Shown here piece by piece: positions 1 through 7,123 of a stretch of DNA of 10,969 nt (the first letter of the stretch is position 1; each line of letters begins with the position of its first letter). This DNA is from Bacteroidota bacterium (GTDB taxonomy: Bacteria > Bacteroidota > Bacteroidia > Bacteroidales > 4484-276): assembly GCA_013203545.1 (NCBI GenBank), contig JABMQA010000081.1, forward strand, positions 1 to 10,969, given 5' to 3'. The notes under the pieces were generated by a model. That model was not told the DNA's origin. It saw only the letters and a list, made by a program, of their open reading frames with translations, and searched no databases. The position numbers and the translations under genes are program-made.

Positions 1-219
1 ATCATGTCGGAATCGGATGTGCTTGAGAAAAGTGATTTCTTTTTCAGGAAACATGAAACAGAGGGGAATGAATCCGCTTCAGTGCTTTTTGCTGACATCG
101 AGAAAAACGCCATCAAAAATGCACTGAAAAACAACAATGGCAGTGTTTACCATGCGGCGCAGGAACTGGGTTTGGCAAGGCAGACAGTTTATAATAAGAT
201 GATTAAATACGGGCTATAA
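1..219 (+). CDS. NtrC-family response regulator, C-terminal end only (partial)
   Basis: This is the 3' end of a gene that begins before the window; the frame is open from base 1, so the ATG at 4 is probably internal. The visible residues end in a Fis-type helix-turn-helix: an acidic/hydrophobic helix (ADIEKNAIKNALKNNNGS), then AAQELGLARQTVYNKMIKYGL. That pattern is typical of the C-terminus of sigma-54-dependent activators (receiver, AAA+, Fis HTH), where it binds enhancer DNA. The receiver and AAA+ domains are not visible. A histidine kinase gene follows on the same strand at 615, and such pairs usually form one operon, so this is inferred to be its cognate regulator. Target genes cannot be told from here. 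Confidence 0.85.
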   Translation: MMSESDVLEKSDFFFRKHETEGNESASVLFADIEKNAIKNALKNNNGSVYHAAQELGLARQTVYNKMIKYGL

Positions 220-222
220 GGT

Positions 223-567
223 ATGGAAAAAACTGAGATTAGAATCTTTCAATCAGAAAGTGGTCAAACAGAAGTTCACGTAAAGTTTGAGAAAGAAACC
301 GTTTGGCTTTCTCAAAAACAAATGGCACAGTTGTTCGAAAAAGGTCCTGATACAATTGGATTGCACTTGAAAAATATTTACAGGTCATCTGAATTGGAAG
401 AAACGGCAACTACTGAGGATTCCTCGGTAGTTCAATTAGAGGGAAGAAGAAGAGTAAAACGGAAAATAAAATTTTACAATCTTGATGCAATGATTGCTGT
501 AAGTCAACCTGATGAAAAAAATACCATGATAAAGGTGGTTGTAAATCTGATAAACAAAAAAAATTAA
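223..567 (+). pseudogene. Truncated RhuM-family protein (N-terminal fragment)
   Basis: The 114-residue product matches the N-terminal part of the RhuM ('virulence RhuM') family. It has an EIRIFQSESGQTEVHVKFE-type opening, the signature ETVWLSQKQMAQLFEK, then DTIGLHLKNIY, SSELEE, and KFYNLDAMIAVS near residue 93. In intact members this last motif continues into a VGYRVNS...FRIWAT segment and a long C-terminal part. Here it switches to about 20 unrelated Lys/Asn-rich residues and stops, so most of the protein is missing. The start lies three bases after the regulator's stop codon, with no usable ribosome binding site spacing. The gene is more AT-rich than the kinase gene after it. RhuM genes often sit beside restriction-modification loci or on mobile DNA, and their biochemical role is unclear. 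This is probably a degraded insertion, though expression of the short product cannot be excluded. Confidence 0.75.
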
Positions 568-614
568 CATAATGTGGCGCAGCAGCCATCCTTATTGCGA
601 GCAAAATAAAGAAA

Positions 615-1979
615 ATGCACAAGAAAAAAATCTTCTTTAACCTGCTGATCCGGGTGATTCTAATAACGGCCACCTGCTATCTCTTCACCTGGTTTATTGA
701 TAAGCTAAATCAGGAGTATTACTTTGCAGCAGCCGGCGTTGGTGCTTTGATCATCCTGCAACTTCTCCTGATGGTGAAATATATTAACCGGATCAACCGC
801 ATATTCAGCCGTTTTATCGCAGCTATTTCAAATCATGATTCAAGCCAGGTATTTACTGAGGAACTGGAGAAAAGCCCCTATCCCGAATTGCTTCAAAATT
901 TTGAAACCATCAACAGTGTAATAGCCTCTGCCAAATCTGAAAGTGCAGCCCGCCATCAATATCTTGAAAATGTTATCAGTGAGATCGGCATCGGGCTGCT
1001 GGCTTTTAATGAAAATGACCAGGTGGAAATCTGCAATCCGGCCACTCAGAAAATCCTCCAGACAAAGAAGATTCAGGATTTCAATTCCCTTAACCATATT
1101 TATCATGGCCTTACTGAAGAATTTACAAAACTGGAACCCGGAAAATCCCGGCTGGTAAAAATCATTATCAACAACGAGATACTTCAATTGTCGTTGAGTA
1201 TGTCGGTTTTTAGGATCGAAGGTAAGACCATCCGGCTGTATGCCATGCAAAACATCTACAACGAAATTGAAAATACAGAGCTTGAATCGTGGCAAAAACT
1301 CATCAGGGTACTCACCCATGAGATAATGAACTCCATCAGTCCGGTCACGTCCCTTTCATCCGCCATGACCCACTATTTCCTGAAGGAGGGCCGGAAAGAA
1401 CCTAAAGAGGCCGGTCAGATTGATGACAGTACAATCCATCAAACACTCAACGGGCTCAACACCATTAACGAAACAAGTAAATTCCTGACGGATTTCGTTT
1501 CCAAATACAGGAGCCTGACCGCCCTGCCCTACCCTGATTTCAGGACATTTGAGGTTTCAGCTTTGTTCAACCGGGTAAGCACATTGATGGAAGAGCAGGT
1601 ACAGGAAAATCCAATTACCCTCACAGCGACTGTTAAGCCGGAAAGCCTTACGCTCCTTGCTGATGAGATTCAAATTGAGCAGGTGCTCATCAACCTGGTA
1701 AAAAATGCTGTTCATTCACTGCATGACAGAGAAGATGCGGCTATTTCGGTAAAAGCCTTCAGGAATGCCAACGAAAGGATTGTAATGGAGGTTTCGGACA
1801 ACGGAAAAGGAATTCCACCTGAAATCATCAGCCGGATATTTATCCCCTTCTTTTCTACCCGTGAAGGTGGGTCAGGTATTGGATTGAGTCTTACCAGGCA
1901 GATCATGAATCAACACAGGGGGAATATTTCGGTGAGATCGACACCAGGGGTGGAAACAGTGTTTACTTTGATTTTTTAA
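615..1979 (+). CDS. Membrane-bound PAS sensor histidine kinase, NtrB/NtrY-like
   Basis: A 454-residue two-component sensor kinase. Two hydrophobic helices (about residues 8-28 and 35-55) form a short hairpin with almost no periplasmic loop, so the signal is probably sensed in the membrane or cytoplasm. A PAS-like region spans about 110-205. The H-box LTHEIMNSISPVTSLS contains the phosphoaccepting His235. The HATPase domain shows the N-box NLVKNAVHSL (Asn364), G1 DNGKGIPPEI (from Asp395), F-box FIPFFSTR and G2 GSGIGLSL, so it appears catalytically complete. The HEIxNSIxP form of the H-box is common in kinases paired with NtrC-type regulators, and the end of such a regulator lies upstream at 1-219. 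The RhuM fragment separates the two genes, leaving roughly 400 bases between partners that would normally be adjacent. The start at 615 gives the full first helix. The ligand is unknown. Confidence 0.92.
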   Translation: MHKKKIFFNLLIRVILITATCYLFTWFIDKLNQEYYFAAAGVGALIILQLLLMVKYINRINRIFSRFIAAISNHDSSQVFTEELEKSPYPELLQNFETINSVIASAKSESAARHQYLENVISEIGIGLLAFNENDQVEICNPATQKILQTKKIQDFNSLNHIYHGLTEEFTKLEPGKSRLVKIIINNEILQLSLSMSVFRIEGKTIRLYAMQNIYNEIENTELESWQKLIRVLTHEIMNSISPVTSLSSAMTHYFLKEGRKEPKEAGQIDDSTIHQTLNGLNTINETSKFLTDFVSKYRSLTALPYPDFRTFEVSALFNRVSTLMEEQVQENPITLTATVKPESLTLLADEIQIEQVLINLVKNAVHSLHDREDAAISVKAFRNANERIVMEVSDNGKGIPPEIISRIFIPFFSTREGGSGIGLSLTRQIMNQHRGNISVRSTPGVETVFTLIF

Positions 1980-1993
1980 AAAAAAGATTTCCA

Positions 1994-2001
1994 TACCTTC
2001 G
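1994..2001 (+). promoter_or_regulatory. Possible Bacteroidota promoter (-7 box) before the membrane-protein gene
   Basis: TACCTTCG differs by one base from the Bacteroidota -7 consensus TAnnTTTG and lies about 17 bases before the ATG at 2019. A TTTG at 1967-1970 could serve as the -33 element, but the 23-base spacing is slightly longer than usual. It would give a very short 5' leader. Weak candidate. Confidence 0.3.
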
Positions 2002-2018
2002 CTCCAAAATAAAGTAAA

Positions 2019-2630
2019 ATGCTCATCAACATCTCCATTCTTTCAATTTCAGCCCTCAGTTCCATCATCATTCCTTTCATCATTTACCACCGGGTCAGGG
2101 ACATACATTTCGATCCCAGAAAAGAAACACTCAGCTTCATGAGCAACCGGAGTCTGTTTGGAAAAAAGATGTCTGAGGGATTTACGGAAGTCTTGTTTGT
2201 AACAGGTATCCTCACCTTTGCCTTCTTCTGGCTAATGATCAGGAAACTCGGTTTCGCCAACGATCATAAGATCTGGGAATGGCTGATCATCTCCACCATC
2301 TCGACCATTTTACTTGCCTTTGCGCATCACAACATTATTCCGTTTCGAATTAGAAATATTTATCCAAATATCATCCGGATTATTCACAACATCCTGGCGG
2401 TAATAGTTTTTATCTCGCTGCCCATCCTGATCCTTTGGTTCGACCGCTTTTTGTTGCCAGATAAAAAGTTGATTGCAATAGCAGGAATTTTTATCATCGG
2501 AGCTACGATAATGGCCACCGTCATTTCGATAATTGTGAAAAAAAAACTTACCGGTATTACCGAAATTAGTTTTGTTATCGGGATTAGTGTGTGGAATATC
2601 GCAACAGGAATTGCGGTGATTATTTATTGA
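2019..2630 (+). CDS. Six-helix integral membrane protein of unknown function
   Basis: A 203-residue, strongly hydrophobic protein not recognised with confidence. Six likely membrane helices lie at about residues 3-23, 57-76, 86-104, 119-142, 151-173 and 181-202, joined by short basic or polar loops (for example HRVRDIHFDPRKE after helix 1 and KKK at 174-176). A His at the start of helix 4 (RIIHNILAV) and the six-helix layout loosely recall DUF998-type membrane proteins, but this is only an impression. No catalytic motif or signal peptide separate from helix 1 was seen. The gene follows the histidine kinase by 39 bases on the same strand, so it may be co-transcribed, although a weak promoter-like box sits in that gap. 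A 77-base gap separates it from the next gene. Confidence 0.75.
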   Translation: MLINISILSISALSSIIIPFIIYHRVRDIHFDPRKETLSFMSNRSLFGKKMSEGFTEVLFVTGILTFAFFWLMIRKLGFANDHKIWEWLIISTISTILLAFAHHNIIPFRIRNIYPNIIRIIHNILAVIVFISLPILILWFDRFLLPDKKLIAIAGIFIIGATIMATVISIIVKKKLTGITEISFVIGISVWNIATGIAVIIY

Positions 2631-2707
2631 TAAACTATTGGAAATGACAGATGAAATGGTCATGCCTGATCTTAACATGAAAATTCACTTAATAAAGAAA
2701 TAAAACG

Positions 2708-5035
2708 ATGCATATGACCTTTGATTCGCAGGTAGAAGCCGCCATGTACAGCATGTCAGGCTCCCCAAAGATAAGCACCAGGATTCCCTATCTACTCGTA
2801 GATCATTTCCCGCAGCTTGGACTGGCGACTGCATTAAGGTTTCTCGAATGGGTCACTGGAAATCCTGAAGGGGTGATCAGTCTGCCCACCGGGAAAACGC
2901 CGGAGTATTTCATTAAATACACCCAGTTCCTGTTAAAAAACTGGGATAGGAAAGAGGGCTGCGACCTCAGGGCTAAATTTGGTTTGTCCGATATTAAAAA
3001 ACCGGATCTGAACGGATTGCGGTTTGTGCAGATAGACGAGTTTTACCCCATCGATCCGAAGCAACACAACAGCTTTTACAATTACGTCATGAACTTTTAT
3101 ATCCGTGGATTCGGGTTGAACCCGGACAGGGCCCTCCTAATCAATCCGGACGAAATTGAACTGATAGACGGCAAATCCTGGCGGGAAGTATTCCCGGATT
3201 ATCGTATTGATTTGTCATTGAGGTACCGGGAGGCCTCCGGCCCGGCCGAAAAGCTACAGCAGTCCTCCATCTTCATGATTGACAACTGGTGTACCGCTTA
3301 CGAGAAAAAGATACAGGATATTGGCGGCATCGGTTTTTTCCTGGGCGGCATCGGCCCCGACGGTCACATTGCCTTCAATACCCGCGGGTCGGATCACTTT
3401 TCCACAACACGGCTAACGCCCACCAATTTTGAGACGCAGGCGGTCGCAGCCGGCGACCTGGGCGGCATCGAAGTATCGAAGAGCCGCCTTGTGATCACCA
3501 TTGGCCTGAATACCATTACCTTCAATCCCGATGCAGTGGCCATCATTTTCGCCGCCGGTGAAGCAAAAGCCGGTATCGTTAAATCCTCCCTCGAAAGCGG
3601 TCCCGACGATCTATATCCTGCAACGGTACTTCAACGCCTGAAAAAAAGCCGTTTTTACCTGACCAAAGGCGCCGCCAGTAAACTCACCGACAGCATCAAT
3701 GCATTTTACGCTGAAGGCGACTGGAACCACCGCAAAACAGAGAGAGCCGTCATCGACCTGTGCCGGAAACTCGATAAATACGGCCACCATCTCACCATCG
3801 AAGACCTGAAGAATGACAGGTATTGCCGCATGATACCCAATCTGTCCGAAGAAACTGTTCCATCGGTCATCAGATCCATCAGGGAAAAATTATCGAAAGG
3901 CATGCAGAAATCCGAAAACACGGTGTTTTATCACACGGGCCCCCATCACGACGACATCATGCTCGGGATCATGCCCTATACCAACCGGCAGGTGCGCGTG
4001 GCTTCCAATGATGTTCATTTCGCCGTTCTCACTTCAGGATTTACGGCGGTCACCAACCAGTTTATCATTGATGTACTGGAGGATACGCTACTGTTTATGA
4101 TTGACGGCAAAATACAAATGATCCGTTATCCCGATTTCTTCGATTCAGGGTATAAGGAAAAGCGGGATAAGGACGTGTACCATTCCCTGGATGCAGTTGC
4201 TGCCCGGAATCCGGAAGAAAAAAGAAGGGGGCTGGCGCACCGCATTGTCAGGGGTGTGGTTGATATCTGGCGGGTTAGTGACATACCAGGTCTTGAATCA
4301 ACCATTATGGAGGTAATTAGTCTCCTCCGGGATAGTTACGATGGGAGTAAAAATCCGCCTTACGTTCAAAAACTGAAAGGGGTGGTCCGCGAGTTTGAGG
4401 AAGAACTGGTGTGGGCTCATTTCGGCGTTCCGGTTAAAAACGTACATCACCTGCGGCTTGGATTTTACAAAGGGGACATCTTTACCGAACAACCCCAGAA
4501 AGTCAGGGATATCGGACCAATCCTGGATGATTTCAGAAAATATAAACCCGACGTGATCAGCCTGGCCATGGACCCGGAGGGCAGTGGACCCGACACTCAC
4601 TACAAGGTTTTGCAGGCCATTGCCGGCGCGGTTAAGGAATGGAGCAGGGAGGCCGATCTATCCGACCTGAAGATCATCGGATACCGGAATGTCTGGTTCA
4701 GGTTCCATCCCTCCGAAGCTGACGTTATCGTACCTGTCTCCCTCAATGCCCTCGCGTTACAGGAAAACGCCTTTACTGAGTGCTACATGAGCCAGGTCAA
4801 TGCATCCTTTCCCAGCTACGAATACGATGGCAAATTCAATGAACTGGCCAGAAAAATATGGGTGGAACAGTTAAAACAGATCCAGTTGCTTCTGGGCAAG
4901 AATTTTTTCTACCAAAATAGTCATCCCCTGATCAGGGCAACTCACGGTTTAATCTATATCAGGGAAATGAATGTAGAGGAATTTGTTGCATTATCTGAGG
5001 AATTGGAGAATTTAACGGAGGGAGCGGTTGAATGA
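2708..5035 (+). CDS. Fused NagB-like glucosamine-6-phosphate deaminase / LmbE-like (PIG-L) deacetylase
   Basis: A 775-residue two-domain protein. Residues about 25-345 resemble NagB/SugarP isomerase: the phosphate loop SLPTGKTPEYF, IDEF (Asp110, Glu111), HNSF, GGIGPDGHIAFN (Asp218, His220), and GEAKA (Lys287, matching the conserved NagB lysine). Residues about 403-700 are an LmbE/PIG-L N-deacetylase-like domain with the metal motif PHHDD (His413-Asp416) and a later likely ligand His631 in GPDTHYKV. Bacteroides has comparable proteins annotated as glucosamine-6-phosphate deaminase-like. A deacetylase joined to a deaminase could take an N-acetylated amino-sugar phosphate to a ketose phosphate in one polypeptide; that is inference. 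The NagB active-site Glu after HIAFN is replaced by Thr225, so deaminase activity is uncertain. No signal peptide, so cytoplasmic. Start at 2708; Met3 (2714) is an alternative. Confidence 0.88.
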   Translation: MHMTFDSQVEAAMYSMSGSPKISTRIPYLLVDHFPQLGLATALRFLEWVTGNPEGVISLPTGKTPEYFIKYTQFLLKNWDRKEGCDLRAKFGLSDIKKPDLNGLRFVQIDEFYPIDPKQHNSFYNYVMNFYIRGFGLNPDRALLINPDEIELIDGKSWREVFPDYRIDLSLRYREASGPAEKLQQSSIFMIDNWCTAYEKKIQDIGGIGFFLGGIGPDGHIAFNTRGSDHFSTTRLTPTNFETQAVAAGDLGGIEVSKSRLVITIGLNTITFNPDAVAIIFAAGEAKAGIVKSSLESGPDDLYPATVLQRLKKSRFYLTKGAASKLTDSINAFYAEGDWNHRKTERAVIDLCRKLDKYGHHLTIEDLKNDRYCRMIPNLSEETVPSVIRSIREKLSKGMQKSENTVFYHTGPHHDDIMLGIMPYTNRQVRVASNDVHFAVLTSGFTAVTNQFIIDVLEDTLLFMIDGKIQMIRYPDFFDSGYKEKRDKDVYHSLDAVAARNPEEKRRGLAHRIVRGVVDIWRVSDIPGLESTIMEVISLLRDSYDGSKNPPYVQKLKGVVREFEEELVWAHFGVPVKNVHHLRLGFYKGDIFTEQPQKVRDIGPILDDFRKYKPDVISLAMDPEGSGPDTHYKVLQAIAGAVKEWSREADLSDLKIIGYRNVWFRFHPSEADVIVPVSLNALALQENAFTECYMSQVNASFPSYEYDGKFNELARKIWVEQLKQIQLLLGKNFFYQNSHPLIRATHGLIYIREMNVEEFVALSEELENLTEGAVE

Positions 5036-5314
5036 AATATTTATCTCTGGGCATACTCCAAGGGAAAAATTATGATGTAATCATCTTATTTGATATTTAC
5101 CTTCTCTCCGAAAATATATATGAGTCTTACTGCGTGTACGACAAATTGTATCTTCATAGGGTAAATAATAGTCTTGTATCGATATCAAAATATTTCGGGA
5201 TTACGTTGTTTGACTTTCTTGTTTTCATTCAAAGGATTTCCTCGCTTGTCTCGTGGCAAGTCAGGCATGCCTTGGAAGTATCTTTGGAACTGCATTGGTA
5301 TGAATCGGCCTTTT

Positions 5315-5342
5315 TGTCCCGTTAGGGACATAATATTTATAG
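5315..5342. repeat. REP-like palindromic unit, copy A
   Basis: TGTCCC-GTTA-GGGACA is a perfect 6-bp stem with a 4-base loop, followed by TAATATTTATAG. The 28-base unit matches the reverse complement of 5407-5434 at 22 of 28 positions. I recognise this style of short palindrome with an AT-rich tail as a dispersed intergenic repeat in Bacteroidota genomes; copy number in this genome cannot be seen here. Confidence 0.6.
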
Positions 5343-5367
5343 CTAATTTTGACCCTGGATCTCTTGA

Positions 5368-5383
5368 TGTGCCTTTAGGTACA
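5368..5383. repeat. REP-like palindromic unit, copy B (hairpin core only)
   Basis: TGTGCC-TTTA-GGTACA forms a 6-bp stem with one G-T pair. It matches the reverse complement of the core at 5419-5434 at 15 of 16 positions and is a divergent form of the core at 5315-5330. It lacks the TAATATTTATAG-type tail. Confidence 0.5.
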
Positions 5384-5406
5384 TTGATGAATGCATTTTG
5401 CTCCTT

Positions 5407-5434
5407 CTATAAACATTTTGTACCCAAAGGCACA
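5407..5434. repeat. REP-like palindromic unit, copy C (inverted)
   Basis: CTATAAACATTT followed by the core TGTACCCAAAGGCACA. It is the inverted counterpart of the unit at 5315-5342, and the two face each other across 64 bases, the arrangement seen in paired REP elements (BIMEs). The core pairs TGTACC or TGTGCC forms within and between copies, so the transcript could fold either as single hairpins or as one larger stem. Confidence 0.55.
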
Positions 5435-5519
5435 ATTCCGCACATTTGGGAAACTATGAAAAAACAAGTAGCGTACAATTTGTCGTACACACTTCTGACT
5501 CAAGTCCGTGATAATAATA

Positions 5520-5527
5520 TATATTTG
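5520..5527 (+). promoter_or_regulatory. Putative -7 promoter box for the serine dehydratase gene
   Basis: TATATTTG matches the Bacteroidota -7 consensus TAnnTTTG exactly and lies 29 bases before the ATG at 5557, giving a plausible leader of about 20-25 bases. No TTTG is found at the ideal -33 distance; the nearest (5479-5482) is too far and lies inside the right arm of the inverted repeat. Moderate-to-low confidence. Confidence 0.4.
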
Positions 5528-5556
5528 AATCCGGAAAAGTAAAAAACCATAGAATA

Positions 5557-7122
5557 ATGATTAAAAACCTACCCGGAATTTTTAATGACGTTGTCGGGCC
5601 TGTGATGCGGGGGCCATCCAGTTCGCATACCGCCGCATCATGGCGCATTGCAAGGGTTTGTCTTGAAATACTCCATGAACCACTGAGGAAAGCCATCATC
5701 GAATTTGATAAAAGTGGCGCATGGGCAAGTAACTTCAGGGAGCAGGGCACCGAAATGGGTATCAATGGCGGATTACTGGGACTTGATATGACAGATCCCC
5801 AAATGAAAAACACCGGCAAGGTTGCAGATGAAAGAGGTGTATCCATAACTTACGAAGTCAACTCATTCCAAACCAGGCATCCAAACACGGTTCGTTTGTC
5901 GTTGGAAGGCCTAAATGGCCAGAAAGTCCAGGTAAAGGCTGCTTCAATTGGCGGGGGATCATTTGAAATTCAGCAAATCGATGGTTTTGAGGTAAGCATT
6001 CGGGGAGATTATTTTGAATTGCTGATTTTAAATAAAAATAACAAACCGATCCCGAATGACGTAAAATCGATCATTTCCCATTATTCATCATGGTCTCAAT
6101 CATCATCTAAAAATGAGAAACTGATAAACATTAAATCGTCAAAAGCATTTCCGGATGAAATAATGAAGCGGCTAACAAACTTCTATGTTTTCGAAAGGGT
6201 AATTGCCATTGATCCGATCCTTCCGATTGTTTCAGGAAATGAAACCGAAATGCCATTTACTACCATTGAATCTCTTTTAAAATATTCAAAATCAGAAAAC
6301 CTGGATTTGGGAAAAATGGGCCTGATTTACGCGAAATGCCGGAGTGGGTTTTCGGAATCCAAGCTTTTCAGAAAAATGGAAGATATTGTCGGAATCATTG
6401 AGAAAAGTATTGAGACGGGTTTACAGGGAACAAAATATGAAGACCGCATTTTACATCAGCAATCGCATTTGGTTAAAAAAGCCGAGGAAGCAGGAAAAAT
6501 CCCACAAAATTCAGTGGTGAATAAAACTATAGCATATGTAACGGCCATCATGGAATCGAAAAGCGCCATGGAAGTCATTGTGGCCAATCCGACAGCCGGA
6601 TCCTGCGGGACGGTGGGAGGTTCTTTAAAAGCTGTTGCTGACGATTTAAATGCAACAAAGGATGAATTGATTAAAGCCTATTTTGCTGCCGGCATCGTTG
6701 GTGCATTTTTCGCAACCGGGCCCGGTTTCTCCGCCGAAGCACACGGCTGCCAGGTGGAATGTGGAGCCGCTTCGGGAATGGCAGCTGCCGGAATTGCACA
6801 ATTATTTGGCGGGACTGCAAAGCAAGCCATCGATGCCGCTTCCATGGCCATTCAAAATATGATCGGATTGATTTGCGATCCGGTGGCCGACCGTGTTGAA
6901 GTGCCCTGCCTGGGCAAAAATGTGAGTGCAGCTGCAAATGCCCTTACCTCTGCGACAATGGCATGTTCAGGTTTTGATGCTGTCATCCCGCTGGAAGAGG
7001 TGATTGAAACAGTGGAAAACGTAGGCAGACAAATGCCGGCTTGTGTGAAATGTACCGGGAAAGGGGGATTGGCGGTTACAAAAGCTGCTCAGGATCTGAA
7101 AGACCGTTTATCAGGAAATTAA
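5557..7122 (+). CDS. L-serine dehydratase (ammonia-lyase), iron-sulfur type, single chain
   Basis: A 521-residue enzyme converting L-serine to pyruvate and ammonia with a [4Fe-4S] cluster, in the cytoplasm. The N-terminal beta domain has GPVMRGPSSSHTAAS and the ASIGGGSFEI segment; the C-terminal alpha domain has NPTAGSCGTVGG (residues about 344-355), GCQVECGAASGMAAAG, LICDPVADRVEVPC and TGKGGLAVT. Cys398, Cys440 and Cys451 are spaced 42 and 11 apart, the same spacing as the cluster cysteines of the single-chain Legionella enzyme. The protein is about 60 residues longer than that 458-residue enzyme, mostly between the two domains. Its C-terminus ends in SGN and lacks the terminal cysteine that folds into the active site in that relative. 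It stands alone, with a candidate promoter box just upstream and a convergent gene one base after its stop. Confidence 0.92.
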   Translation: MIKNLPGIFNDVVGPVMRGPSSSHTAASWRIARVCLEILHEPLRKAIIEFDKSGAWASNFREQGTEMGINGGLLGLDMTDPQMKNTGKVADERGVSITYEVNSFQTRHPNTVRLSLEGLNGQKVQVKAASIGGGSFEIQQIDGFEVSIRGDYFELLILNKNNKPIPNDVKSIISHYSSWSQSSSKNEKLINIKSSKAFPDEIMKRLTNFYVFERVIAIDPILPIVSGNETEMPFTTIESLLKYSKSENLDLGKMGLIYAKCRSGFSESKLFRKMEDIVGIIEKSIETGLQGTKYEDRILHQQSHLVKKAEEAGKIPQNSVVNKTIAYVTAIMESKSAMEVIVANPTAGSCGTVGGSLKAVADDLNATKDELIKAYFAAGIVGAFFATGPGFSAEAHGCQVECGAASGMAAAGIAQLFGGTAKQAIDAASMAIQNMIGLICDPVADRVEVPCLGKNVSAAANALTSATMACSGFDAVIPLEEVIETVENVGRQMPACVKCTGKGGLAVTKAAQDLKDRLSGN

Positions 7123-7123
7123 A

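Larger units (their letters stand above)
5134..5490. repeat. Inverted-repeat-bounded segment, possible MITE-like element
   Basis: GTGTACGACAAATTGTA at 5134-5150 recurs exactly as its reverse complement, TACAATTTGTCGTACAC, at 5474-5490. The two 17-bp arms are 323 bases apart. Weaker similarity continues around them: GAGTC precedes each arm on the outer side by six or seven bases, and TTCATAG occurs on the inner side of both at different distances. An exact 17-bp inverted pair at this distance is very unlikely by chance. The interior carries REP-like palindromes and no transposase. It could be a small non-autonomous element or two copies of a dispersed repeat in opposite orientation. No clear target-site duplication was identified. 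Confidence 0.55.
5036..5556. other. 521-base repeat-rich intergenic region without a convincing gene
   Basis: Two overlapping plus-strand reading frames exist here (5032-5325, 97 codons, overlapping the previous stop as ATGA; and 5174-5542, 122 codons). Neither resembles a known family, and both run through palindromic repeats, which argues they are not genes. The region instead holds a 17-bp perfect inverted repeat (5134-5150 and 5474-5490) enclosing three related hairpin units (5315-5342, 5368-5383, 5407-5434) and a 10-bp perfect palindrome AGGCATGCCT at 5263-5272. A promoter-like box for the serine dehydratase gene lies at the right edge. Confidence 0.7.

Noticed and set aside
5032..5325. 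A 97-codon ORF whose ATG overlaps the NagB-LmbE stop as ATGA, suggesting translational coupling
   Set aside because: No recognisable domain, Ile/Tyr/Ser-rich drifting composition, and the stop lies inside a REP-like hairpin; the overlap is most simply chance.
5174..5542. A 122-codon ORF upstream of the serine dehydratase gene
   Set aside because: It reads through all three REP-like units and one arm of the inverted repeat. Peptides such as VPLGT...KHFVPKGT are what these palindromes give when translated, so it is likely spurious.
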